Origin: Actinomycetes bacterium
GTDB taxonomy: Bacteria > Actinomycetota > Acidimicrobiia > Acidimicrobiales > Palsa-688
Direction of reading: 5' to 3'
Assembly: GCA_021798075.1 (NCBI GenBank)
Contig: JAJZYO010000022.1
Coordinates: forward strand, 1 to 12,891
DNA: 12,891 nt
Shown here: piece after piece, positions 6,496 through 12,408 of the stretch
Numbering within the stretch: the first letter of the stretch is position 1
How the letters are laid out: each line of letters opens with the position of its first letter
The notes under the pieces: generated by a model
What the model saw: the letters and a program-made list of their open reading frames with translations, nothing else
What the model was told of the DNA's origin: nothing
Databases searched by the model: none
Made by a program: the position numbers and the translations under genes

Positions 6496-7271
6496 CCAGC
6501 CACCGTGCTCGTCTGGCCTGTTCGAGCCGTCTGCCGGCCGAGGACCCTGGCCACAGTCCAGGCAGCACCGAACCCGTTGTCGATCCCGACCACCGCAATG
6601 CCCGGGACGCAGCTCGCCAGCATGGCAAGCAGCGCCGTGACGCCCTCCAGGGAGGCGCCGTAGCCGGCGCTCGTCGGGACGGCCACCACCGGCGCCGGCG
6701 TCAAGCCGCCGACGAGGCTAGCAAGGGCCCCCTCCATACCTGCAACGACCACCACGGCGTCCGCCGACTGGAGCAGGTCGACGTGCTCCAAGACCCGGTG
6801 CACGCCGGCGACCCCGCAGTCGGTGACGACGACCGGCTCCCAGCCGAGCGCCCGCAGCGTCGCGGTGCACTCCTCGGCCACTGGTATATCCGCGGTGCCT
6901 GCCGCGAAAACGGTGACGGTCTCTTGCCGGTCGGGCGCACGCCGCCAGAACACGGTCGAGCCCTGGTGCTCTCCTCCGGGGTGTGCGGCCAGAGTGGCTG
7001 AGGCCTGCTCTTCGTTGGCCCTGGAAAGGACCACCGGGCCGCCGTCCGGCTCGGACAGCAGCTCACCGACGATGGCGACGCAGTGCTCGACTGTCTTACC
7101 GGGCCCGTAGACGGCTTCGGGAAGACCCTGGCGAAGGGCCCTGTGATGGTCGACACGGGCGAAGCCCAGGTCCCCATAGGGAAGCCGCCGCAGCCGGCGT
7201 ACCACCTCGTCGGGGCTCACCGCGCCGGCCACAAGATCATCGAGCAGGTAGTAGAGGGCTGCTTCGTCCAC
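6492..7271 (-). CDS. larB: LarB, nickel-pincer cofactor carboxylase/hydrolase
   Basis: 259 residues, the usual LarB length. LarB carboxylates the pyridinium ring of nicotinic acid adenine dinucleotide and hydrolyses the phosphoanhydride, the first step of nickel-pincer nucleotide synthesis. The C-terminal half is PurE-like. Motifs are YGDLGFARVDHHRALRQGLP (32-51), YGPGKT (55-60), GTADIPVAEEC (125-135), DCGVAGVHR (151-159), VVAGMEGALASLVGGL (175-190) and VPTSAGYGASLEGV (198-211). Cys221 in LASCVPGI corresponds to the cysteine that forms the covalent adduct in characterised LarB. The GTG at 7271 gives the family-like start VDEAALYYLLDDLVAG. A GTG at 7289 would add six residues. Neither has a good ribosome site. 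It is the first gene of the operon, 98 bp downstream of tetR on the same strand, and I see no clear promoter in that gap. Confidence 0.93.
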   Translation of the reverse strand: MDEAALYYLLDDLVAGAVSPDEVVRRLRRLPYGDLGFARVDHHRALRQGLPEAVYGPGKTVEHCVAIVGELLSEPDGGPVVLSRANEEQASATLAAHPGGEHQGSTVFWRRAPDRQETVTVFAAGTADIPVAEECTATLRALGWEPVVVTDCGVAGVHRVLEHVDLLQSADAVVVVAGMEGALASLVGGLTPAPVVAVPTSAGYGASLEGVTALLAMLASCVPGIAVVGIDNGFGAAWTVARVLGRQTARTGQTSTVAG

Positions 7272-7369
7272 GGTTGCCCATGCTGCCACGACTGGCGGGC
7301 TTCGCCGGCTGCGGCTCCCGGTGGGCGGGCCGATCGGGGAAAGGTGAGCGGGTGCCGCGGGCGGTGAGG

Positions 7370-8014
7370 TCAGTAGACGCGTGAGCGGGGCTGGGCCAGG
7401 AGGCCGGCACAAAGCACCTCGACCATCCGCTGGGCCAGCTCAGCCCGTCGCTTTGGGTCGACAAAGGGGCAGGACGCACCTTCGCAGGTGCCCATCACCA
7501 TGGCGGAGAGGTCGTCAGAGGAGACGTCCGCCCGGACGGCGCCTGCAGCCTGGGCCCGGCGCAGGAGTGCGTCCCCAGCTTTCGTGAGGCGCTCCTTCAC
7601 CTCGGCGTGGACACGCTCCAAGGGCTCGAACCCCCAGCGACCAAGCTCGTCGACCAGATCCTTCTTCGCCACCGCCTGGCTTACCAGCTCCGAGATGTGG
7701 GCGAAAAGCGCCTGCACGGGGTCAGGGTCGGCGGCGAGGCGCTCAGCCCGTTCGGCCAGCGCTTCGAGCTTCGTCACCACGATGGCCTCGAAGAGCGCCT
7801 CCTTGGTGGGGAAGTGCCGGTACACGGTGCCGACGCCTACGCCAGCCCGGCGCGCTACCTCGTCGATCGGTGCCGAGAGGCCTCCCTCAGAAAAGACCTC
7901 TTCCGCTGCTCGAAGGACCTTGGCCATGTTGCGGAGGGCATCGGCGCGCGGACGCTTCTCGCCGGCCGCGGCGCCGTGGCCTCGGCTCGCCGAGCCTGAT
8001 GTGCCTGATGTCAC
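7370..8014 (-). CDS. TetR family transcriptional repressor
   Basis: 214 residues. The N-terminal TetR DNA-binding domain (about 28-75) contains the helix-turn-helix IDEVARRAGVGVGTVYRHF (50-68) followed by PTKEALFEAIV. The C-terminal ligand and dimer domain starts 'DPVQALFAHISELVSQAVAKKDL', which resembles the SbtR-like group of TetR regulators. It is divergent from the exporter at 8209, so it most likely represses that gene and its own until a transported compound binds. Start choice: GTG 8014 lies about where a transcript from the candidate TTGTCA/CAATTT promoter (8052-8023) would begin. GTG 8020 adds two residues. Neither has a Shine-Dalgarno site, and a longer N-terminal extension would run into the exporter promoter. 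Confidence 0.88.
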   Translation of the reverse strand: MTSGTSGSASRGHGAAAGEKRPRADALRNMAKVLRAAEEVFSEGGLSAPIDEVARRAGVGVGTVYRHFPTKEALFEAIVVTKLEALAERAERLAADPDPVQALFAHISELVSQAVAKKDLVDELGRWGFEPLERVHAEVKERLTKAGDALLRRAQAAGAVRADVSSDDLSAMVMGTCEGASCPFVDPKRRAELAQRMVEVLCAGLLAQPRSRVY

Positions 8015-8022
8015 CTTCACAG

Positions 8023-8052
8023 AAATTGCCGGCCCCGAAAAATGGTTGACAA
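8023..8052 (-). promoter_or_regulatory. Candidate tetR promoter (leftward)
   Basis: On the minus strand, TTGTCA (8052-8047), an 18-bp spacer and CAATTT (8028-8023) form a moderate promoter. The -10 box ends 8 nt before the GTG at 8014, implying a nearly leaderless message. The -35 box overlaps the exporter's TTGACA on the other strand, inside the palindrome GGTTGACAACC (8044-8054). Confidence 0.4.
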
Positions 8053-8075
8053 CCGGAACCGAAGTTCCGTATAGT
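8046..8075 (+). promoter_or_regulatory. Strong promoter of the efflux gene
   Basis: TTGACA (8046-8051), an 18-bp spacer and TATAGT (8070-8075) make a near-consensus housekeeping-sigma promoter. Transcription should start near 8082, giving a 5' leader of about 125 nt before the ATG at 8209. Confidence 0.8.
8054..8069. promoter_or_regulatory. Palindromic operator candidate between -35 and -10
   Basis: CGGAACCGAAGTTCCG is an inverted repeat of 6-bp arms with a 4-bp centre, filling most of the exporter promoter spacer. A TetR dimer bound here would block RNA polymerase. The site also lies just upstream of the divergent tetR promoter, so autoregulation is plausible. Confidence 0.6.
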
Positions 8076-8081
8076 GTCCAA

Positions 8082-8096
8082 AGCGGAAGATCCGCT
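8082..8096. promoter_or_regulatory. Second inverted repeat at the exporter transcription start
   Basis: AGCGGA and TCCGCT are separated by 3 bp, right at the predicted start of transcription. It could be a second, non-identical operator or a short hairpin at the 5' end of the mRNA. The arms differ from those of the 8054-8069 palindrome. Confidence 0.4.
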
Positions 8097-8208
8097 CCGC
8101 ATAATACCAAGACGGTCGGCGGTCACGAGCGATGAGCCGAGCGGCGCCAACCCGTCCATAGGACAACTGGTCTATCCACCGACACCAAGCGCAGGAGGCG
8201 CCCGAGAG

Positions 8209-9690
8209 ATGGCATTGCTCGATACCACCACACCCCTAAGGCTCCAGGAGGCAGGCCCCGACCCGAAGAGGTTCCGGGCGCTCCTAGTGATCGCTATAGC
8301 CCAGCTCATGATCGTCCTCGACGCCTCCGTCGTGACGATCGCCCTCCCGTCGGCCCAGCACGCCCTCCATATCTCGGTCGCCAACCGCCAGTGGGTGATG
8401 ACGGCTTACACGTTGGCCTTCGGCGGCCTGCTGCTCATAGGCGGGAGGGTTGCCGACTACCTCGGGCGTAAGAGGACCTTCGTAATAAGCCTGCTCGCAT
8501 TCGCTGCCGCGTCCGCGCTGGGAGGGCTGGCACAGGACCCGGCCATGCTGTTCGGAGCGAGGGCGCTACAAGGCGCCTTCGCCGCTGTAATGGCGCCGGC
8601 CTCTCTCTCGCTGCTCACGGTCACTTTTACCGACCCTAAAGAACGTTCTCGTGCCTTCGGCGTCTACGGCGCCGTCGCCGGCGGAGGCGCCGCCATCGGC
8701 TTGGTGCTCGGTGGCCTGCTCACCCAGTACGCCTCTTGGCGCTGGACGCTCCTCATCAACACGCCGATAGCGGTAGTAGCCGCGGTTATGGCGCTCCGAG
8801 TGGTGAACGAGAGCCGCGCCGAAGGCGATCGCCACTACGACATCCCCGGTGCGGCCCTCATTACCGGAGGCCTGCTGGCACTGGTCTACGGCTTCACACG
8901 GGCCGAGACGAGCGGGTGGGGGGCACCGGTCACGGTCGCCCTTCTGGTAGGGGGCGCCGCTCTGATAGCCGCTTTCGTAATCGTGGAGCGCGTGTCTGCG
9001 CACCCGCTCTTGCCCCTGAGGGTGGTGCTGGACCGCAACCGCGGAGGGTCTTTCCTCGCCTCCTTGCTGGTGGGGGTCGCTTTGTTCGGCGTGTTCCTTT
9101 TCCTCACTTACTACCTGCAGGGAACGCTTCACTACTCGCCGCTGAAGACCGGCTTCGCCTTCCTGCCCTTCTCCGGCGGGGTCATTGTCTCGGCGATGCT
9201 CGCGAGCCAGCTACTCCCGAGGTTGGGGCCGCGGGTGCTCATGACCGGCGGGCTGGCGATGGCCGTCGCAGGCCTCGTCTGGTTCACCCAGATCGGCGTC
9301 GACACGAGCTACGCCAGCCACGTGCTGCCCGCAGAGCTCGTCGTGAGCCTCGGGCTCGGCTTCGTGTTCGTGCCCTTTAGCAACACGGCGCTGGTAGGCG
9401 TGGCTCCCCACGACGCCGGCGTGGCGAGCGCTCTCGTCAACGCCACCCAGCAGGTGGGTGGTTCGCTCGGGACCGCCCTTTTGAACACTGTCGCTGCGTC
9501 GGCCACTGCGGCTTACGTTGCAGCCAACCACGGCCCGCTCGCCGTCGCGGAGGGTGTAGTGCACGGGTACGTGACCGGTTTCGTCGTGAGCGCAGCGGTG
9601 CTGGCGCTGGCAATGGTCGCCTCTGTGGCACTGGTCAAGGCGTCACGGTTCGACCTCCCCGCCGGAGAGGGCCTGCCGGTCGCCGCCTAG
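8209..9690 (+). CDS. MFS drug exporter, DHA2 (14-TM, EmrB/QacA-like) family
   Basis: 493 residues, an integral membrane proton-coupled multidrug exporter. The first helix carries the DHA2 signature LDASVVTIALPSAQ (37-50). Motif A is GGRVADYLGRKR (78-89) in the loop between helices 2 and 3. The antiporter motif C region is GAVAGGGAAIGLVLGG (154-169), followed by SWRWTLLINTP. Hydrophobic segments continue to the C-terminus (for example TGFVVSAAVLALAMVASVALV), consistent with 14 helices. AGGAGG (8193-8198) lies 10 nt before the ATG at 8209, which fixes this start. An open frame continues upstream to 8074 but would begin in the promoter. The substrate is unknown. Regulation by the divergent TetR repressor is inferred from the shared promoter region. 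Confidence 0.93.
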   Translation: MALLDTTTPLRLQEAGPDPKRFRALLVIAIAQLMIVLDASVVTIALPSAQHALHISVANRQWVMTAYTLAFGGLLLIGGRVADYLGRKRTFVISLLAFAAASALGGLAQDPAMLFGARALQGAFAAVMAPASLSLLTVTFTDPKERSRAFGVYGAVAGGGAAIGLVLGGLLTQYASWRWTLLINTPIAVVAAVMALRVVNESRAEGDRHYDIPGAALITGGLLALVYGFTRAETSGWGAPVTVALLVGGAALIAAFVIVERVSAHPLLPLRVVLDRNRGGSFLASLLVGVALFGVFLFLTYYLQGTLHYSPLKTGFAFLPFSGGVIVSAMLASQLLPRLGPRVLMTGGLAMAVAGLVWFTQIGVDTSYASHVLPAELVVSLGLGFVFVPFSNTALVGVAPHDAGVASALVNATQQVGGSLGTALLNTVAASATAAYVAANHGPLAVAEGVVHGYVTGFVVSAAVLALAMVASVALVKASRFDLPAGEGLPVAA

Positions 9691-9697
9691 GACCGGC
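9675..9697 (+). terminator. Stem-loop across the exporter stop codon
   Basis: GCCGGTC (9675-9681) pairs with GACCGGC (9691-9697) across a 9-nt loop containing the TAG stop. No U-run follows, so if it terminates transcription it does so as a GC-rich hairpin without a tail. A second GACCGGC at 9725 could pair as an alternative. Confidence 0.35.
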
Positions 9698-9758
9698 GTC
9701 GGTTGCGGGGGCGGGGCGCTTGCCGACCGGCGTCGGTTGCGGGGGCAGGCCGCTTGCC
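9691..9758. repeat. 34-bp tandem repeat, two copies
   Basis: Copies at 9691-9724 and 9725-9758 begin GACCGGCGTCGGTTGCGGGG and end CGCTTGCC. They differ at two positions (G/A and G/C in the middle). Each copy contains a small ACCG-GCGT-CGGT stem. The repeat starts immediately after the exporter stop codon and ends 77 bp before the inferred pheA -10 box. Confidence 0.85.
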
Positions 9759-9835
9759 GTACCTACAAGGCGCATCGGTAGACAACCGGTCCGGACAGCC
9801 TCGGTAAGGCGTCATAGCCCGGTGCCGCACAGTCG

Positions 9836-9841
9836 TATGCT
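9836..9841 (+). promoter_or_regulatory. pheA -10 box with leaderless spacing
   Basis: TATGCT ends 6 nt before the GTG at 9848, so transcription should begin at or next to the start codon. No Shine-Dalgarno site and no convincing -35 box are present, which fits actinobacterial leaderless promoters. Confidence 0.55.
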
Positions 9842-9847
9842 TACCCG

Positions 9848-10792
9848 GTGCAGGTAACTGCTGAGACGACGGTCGCCTACCTCGGGCCCTCGGGCACCTT
9901 CACCGAAGAGGCGCTGCTGTCGCAAGCCGACCTGGCTGCGGCCCGCCGCCTGCCGCTCGGCAGCTTCCAAGACGTGCTCGGGGCGGTCGGCGAGCAAAGG
10001 GCAGACCTCGGCCTCGTCGCCATCGAGAACTCCATCGAGGGGACGGTCAACCTGGCTCTCGACCAGTTGATTTTCGCCCATGAGCTCTGGATCGTCCGAG
10101 AGCTGCAACTGGCCGTGAACCAGTGCCTCGTCGGGCCCGCCGGCAGCCACCCGGGACTGGTGAAAAAAGTCATCTCGATGCCCGTCGCGACCGCCCAGTG
10201 CCGGGCCTGGCTCTCCGAGCACCTCGCCGGGGCCGAAGAGGAGCCCAGCCCGTCCACTGCCGAAGCGGTGCGCCGGGCGGCCGAGGCCAACGACCCGGGG
10301 GTGGCGGCCATAGGCACCAGGCACGCGGCAGCCCTCTACGGGCTCGACGTGCTGGCCGACGGCATCGAAGACCACGACGGCAACACGACCCGCTTCGTCG
10401 TGGTGGCCCGGCCCACCTGGGGGATACCGGCGCCGACCGGCCACGACAAGACCACTGTGGTCTGCTTCCAGTCCTCGGACCACCCAGGAAGCCTGCACAC
10501 CATCCTCGGCCAGTTCGCCGCGCGCAACTTGAACCTCACCAAGCTCGAGTCGCGGCCGACCAAACAGGCACTGGGCGAGTACTGCTTCGTGATCGACATC
10601 GATGGCCACGTCGCTGACGAAATCGTGGCCGATTGCCTGCGGGACCTGCATGCCACGCTGCCGGCAGTGAAGTTCCTCGGCTCCTACCCAGCCGGGGGGC
10701 CTGGCGGCGAGCGCCGGCGGCAGGAGGCGAGCGCGGCGTGGCGGGCTGCTGACGAGTGGCTCAGCGGGCTGCGGAGGCACTTGGAGCACTGA
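9848..10792 (+). CDS. pheA: Prephenate dehydratase
   Basis: 314 residues, a monofunctional prephenate dehydratase. It decarboxylates and dehydrates prephenate to phenylpyruvate in phenylalanine synthesis. The catalytic domain (about 8-187) starts VAYLGPSGTFTEEAL and contains VAIENSIEGTVN (57-68) and the catalytic NTTRF (179-183). The ACT regulatory domain (about 201-282) has DHPGSLHTIL (211-220), where the family usually has a GAL motif, and ESRPTK (234-239), which binds Phe for feedback inhibition. A charged C-terminal tail of about 30 residues follows. No chorismate mutase domain is present. The GTG start sits 6 nt after TATGCT, implying a leaderless message. The gene is followed by a stem-loop and the tRNA-Ser gene. 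Confidence 0.96.
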   Translation: MQVTAETTVAYLGPSGTFTEEALLSQADLAAARRLPLGSFQDVLGAVGEQRADLGLVAIENSIEGTVNLALDQLIFAHELWIVRELQLAVNQCLVGPAGSHPGLVKKVISMPVATAQCRAWLSEHLAGAEEEPSPSTAEAVRRAAEANDPGVAAIGTRHAAALYGLDVLADGIEDHDGNTTRFVVVARPTWGIPAPTGHDKTTVVCFQSSDHPGSLHTILGQFAARNLNLTKLESRPTKQALGEYCFVIDIDGHVADEIVADCLRDLHATLPAVKFLGSYPAGGPGGERRRQEASAAWRAADEWLSGLRRHLEH

Positions 10793-10798
10793 AGCCGA

Positions 10799-10818
10799 GC
10801 CGGCGGCAACCTGCCGGC
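10799..10818 (+). terminator. Stem-loop after pheA
   Basis: GCCGGC (10799-10804) and GCCGGC (10813-10818) pair, extended inward by one G-T and one G-C pair around a CAAC loop. It begins 6 nt after the pheA stop. No U-tract follows. It may end pheA transcription before the tRNA promoter. Confidence 0.5.
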
Positions 10819-10821
10819 CCC

Positions 10822-10827
10822 TATAAG
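10822..10827 (+). promoter_or_regulatory. -10 box of the tRNA-Ser gene
   Basis: TATAAG lies 11 nt upstream of the tRNA 5' end, in a suitable place for a tRNA promoter. The -35 position falls inside the pheA stem-loop and has no good match. Confidence 0.45.
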
Positions 10828-10838
10828 ATCGCGGCACC

Positions 10839-10923
10839 GGAGGGATGGCAGAGCGGCCGAATGCGGGGCTCTTGAAAAGCCTTGGGAGGCGACTCCTCGG
10901 GGGTTCAAATCCCTCTCCCTCCG
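10839..10923 (+). tRNA. tRNA-Ser (anticodon UGA)
   Basis: 85 nt, decoding UCA. The acceptor stem is GGAGGGA (10839-10845) with TCCCTCC (10916-10922) and discriminator G10923. The anticodon stem GGGCT/AGCCT (10866-10870, 10878-10882) encloses the loop CTTGAAA with anticodon TGA at 10873-10875. A long class II variable arm GGAG-GCGA-CTCC (10885-10896), typical of tRNA-Ser, follows. The T arm is GGGGG-TTCAAAT-CCCTC (10899-10915). CCA is not encoded (CAG follows). The 3' end is followed after 100 bp by an integrase gene, so this gene is the probable attachment site of the downstream element. Confidence 0.96.
10899..10923 (+). other. Probable attachment site (attL) in the tRNA 3' end
   Basis: Tyrosine integrases commonly recombine within the T arm and acceptor 3' strand of a tRNA, restoring the gene from the element's own copy. 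The intact 3' end here, with an integrase just beyond it, fits that pattern. The exact core cannot be defined because the matching attR is outside the window. Confidence 0.5.
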
Positions 10924-10974
10924 CAGTTCAGAGGCGGTTTCTGGCAGTCTCGGTGGGGCGCTGAGAAGGAGACT

Positions 10975-10995
10975 TGGCCATAATCTGGCCATAAT
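10975..10995 (+). repeat. Two direct repeats TGGCCATAAT spaced one helical turn
   Basis: TGGCCATAAT occurs at 10975-10984 and 10986-10995, with an 11-bp period that puts both on the same DNA face. They lie between the tRNA and the integrase gene, where arm-type integrase sites and excisionase sites are expected. Each copy contains CATAAT, and the second (10990-10995) is also a reasonable -10 box for the integrase gene 28 nt downstream. Confidence 0.65.
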
Positions 10996-11003
10996 GGTCG
11001 CGC

Positions 11004-11015
11004 CGTAGCGCTACG
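11004..11015. promoter_or_regulatory. 12-bp perfect palindrome in the integrase leader
   Basis: CGTAGCGCTACG lies between the candidate -10 (10990-10995) and the integrase ATG at 11024. The position suits a repressor operator near the transcription start, or a short mRNA hairpin limiting integrase translation. The gene has no clear Shine-Dalgarno site. Confidence 0.45.
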
Positions 11016-11023
11016 CTCGGGCC

Positions 11024-12268
11024 ATGAGCGGGTCGGTGCGTAAGAAAGGGACCAATTCCTGGCAGGTACGGGTTTCTCTCGGCGAGCGCGACCCTAAGAC
11101 CGGGCGGTACCGCTACGTGCTCCGCCAGGTCCATGGGACCAAGCGGGATGCCCAGCGGGCGGCTGATGCCCTGGCGGTCGAGGTCGCACGGGGCGGCCAC
11201 CGCCAGAGCGGGCGGCGCACGGTGGCCGACCTGCTCGACCAGTGGATGGCCCACCTGGAGGGACAGGGCCGGGCGCGGTCGACCCTGGTGCGCTACCGCT
11301 CCGCTGTCAATGCGAACATCAAGCCGGTTTTGGGAAAGGTCGACATCGCCAAGCTCGAGCCGGCTCAGATCGACGCCTATTACTCCAAGTTGCTGGCCTC
11401 AGGCCTCACACCTCTTACTGTGCGCAAGAGCCACGCCATCCTTTCTGCGTCCTTCGCGCAGGCACTGCGTTGGGGCTGGGTCGACCGCAACCCAGTCCTG
11501 CGCGCCTCGCCCCCGAGCACGCACGGCCGGGAGATCAACCCCCCGACACTCGACGAACTTGGCCAGCTCCTACGGGCCTGCGCAGAGCAACACCCCGAGC
11601 TGGCGAGCCTCGTCTACACCGCCGCCACCACCGGGGCGCGCCGGGGCGAGCTTTGCGGCCTGCGCTGGAGCGATATCGACCTAGACACTGCGACGGTGAC
11701 GGTCGCGCGCTCCATCTCCGACGCGGGCCGGATGGTCTCGGTCAAGGGGACCAAGACCCACCAAGCCCGCCGGTTGGCACTCGACCCGGGCACGGTAGAG
11801 GTCCTGCTCGCCCAGCGCGAACGCGCTCAGGGACGAGCCCACGCCGCGGGGACGGCCCTCAGCCCCTCTTCCTACGTCTGGTCACAGGCGGTCGACAGCT
11901 GCGAACCTTACCGTCCGGACCGGGTGAGCGGGAGCTTCCGAAGCCTTCGGGACCGCCTCGGGTTGAGACATATAACGTTCCATGGCCTGCGGCACTTCTC
12001 CGCCACCACCCTGGCTGCCCAGGGTGTCAACGTTCGGACGATTGCCGGGCGCCTTGGCCACGCCAACCCAGGGATCACACTTCGCACCTACGCCCACTTC
12101 CTAGACGCTGCCGACCGGGAAGCGGCCGCGTTGTTGGGCGACGCGATGCGCTCGGTCTACCCCGCCTCAACCAAACGCTCGAGCGCCAACTCCAAGGCGC
12201 GGCGGGGCACGACCAAACGCCGCCCGAGCCGCACCGACGGGATCGTCCCACAAGCCACAAGATCGTAG
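11024..12268 (+). CDS. int: Tyrosine-type site-specific integrase
   Basis: 414 residues, catalysing integration and, with excisionase, excision of the element. The N-terminus (about 1-60) is an arm-binding-like domain: RKKGTNSWQVRVSLGERDPKTGRYR. A SAM-like core-binding domain (about 65-165) contains LDQWMAHLE and LTPLTVRKSHAILSASFAQA. The catalytic domain (about 172-375) has Arg206 in TGARRGELCGLRW, Lys244 in GTKTHQARR, His320-x-x-Arg323 in HGLRHFSATTLAA, His346 in GRLGHANPG and the nucleophile Tyr356 in TYAHF. All catalytic residues are present, so it should be active. Beyond residue 378 the protein is a Lys/Arg/Ser-rich tail whose DNA is antisense to the excisionase gene. The ATG at 11024 gives the family-typical start, but no Shine-Dalgarno site is evident. 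Confidence 0.97.
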   Translation: MSGSVRKKGTNSWQVRVSLGERDPKTGRYRYVLRQVHGTKRDAQRAADALAVEVARGGHRQSGRRTVADLLDQWMAHLEGQGRARSTLVRYRSAVNANIKPVLGKVDIAKLEPAQIDAYYSKLLASGLTPLTVRKSHAILSASFAQALRWGWVDRNPVLRASPPSTHGREINPPTLDELGQLLRACAEQHPELASLVYTAATTGARRGELCGLRWSDIDLDTATVTVARSISDAGRMVSVKGTKTHQARRLALDPGTVEVLLAQRERAQGRAHAAGTALSPSSYVWSQAVDSCEPYRPDRVSGSFRSLRDRLGLRHITFHGLRHFSATTLAAQGVNVRTIAGRLGHANPGITLRTYAHFLDAADREAAALLGDAMRSVYPASTKRSSANSKARRGTTKRRPSRTDGIVPQATRS

Positions 12269-12408
12269 GCCAGGTCACGGGAAACCCCGAGAAGGGCACC
12301 TGCCTCCTCGACGCTCAGAGCCAACCTCTCCCCGATCGGCACCCGGGACGGTTGGGGCGCCGCGTCGCCCGCGACAGGTAGGGGACCAGTTACGCTCGGC
12401 CGGCTCAT
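12157..12408 (-). CDS. xis: Excisionase-like small HTH protein
   Basis: 83 residues. A winged helix-turn-helix of the HTH_17/excisionase type spans residues 30-80: LALSVEEAGALLGVSRDLAY, then DLVACGTIPSVRLGRRLVVP and RRALELALERL. Such proteins bind direct repeats beside the att site and steer the integrase toward excision. The start ATG at 12408 forms ATGA with the stop of the upstream primase-like gene, so it is translationally coupled. An upstream in-frame ATG at 12474 lies inside that gene and is less likely. The 3' end, from about residue 47 (recognition helix and wing), overlaps the convergent integrase gene by 112 bp. The domain match extends into the overlap, which argues that both frames are real. 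Confidence 0.87.
   Translation of the reverse strand: MSRPSVTGPLPVAGDAAPQPSRVPIGERLALSVEEAGALLGVSRDLAYDLVACGTIPSVRLGRRLVVPRRALELALERLVEAG

Noticed and set aside
5946..7001. 351-codon plus-strand frame antisense to larC and larB
   Set aside because: Pro/Arg/Ser low-complexity translation with no motif, opposite conserved Lar proteins.
9812..10837. 341-codon minus-strand frame antisense to pheA
   Set aside because: pheA has intact catalytic and ACT motifs in the opposite frame. The antisense product matches nothing I recognise.
11242..12381. 379-codon frame inside int and beyond
   Set aside because: Shifted-frame shadow of the integrase, which carries the complete catalytic set.
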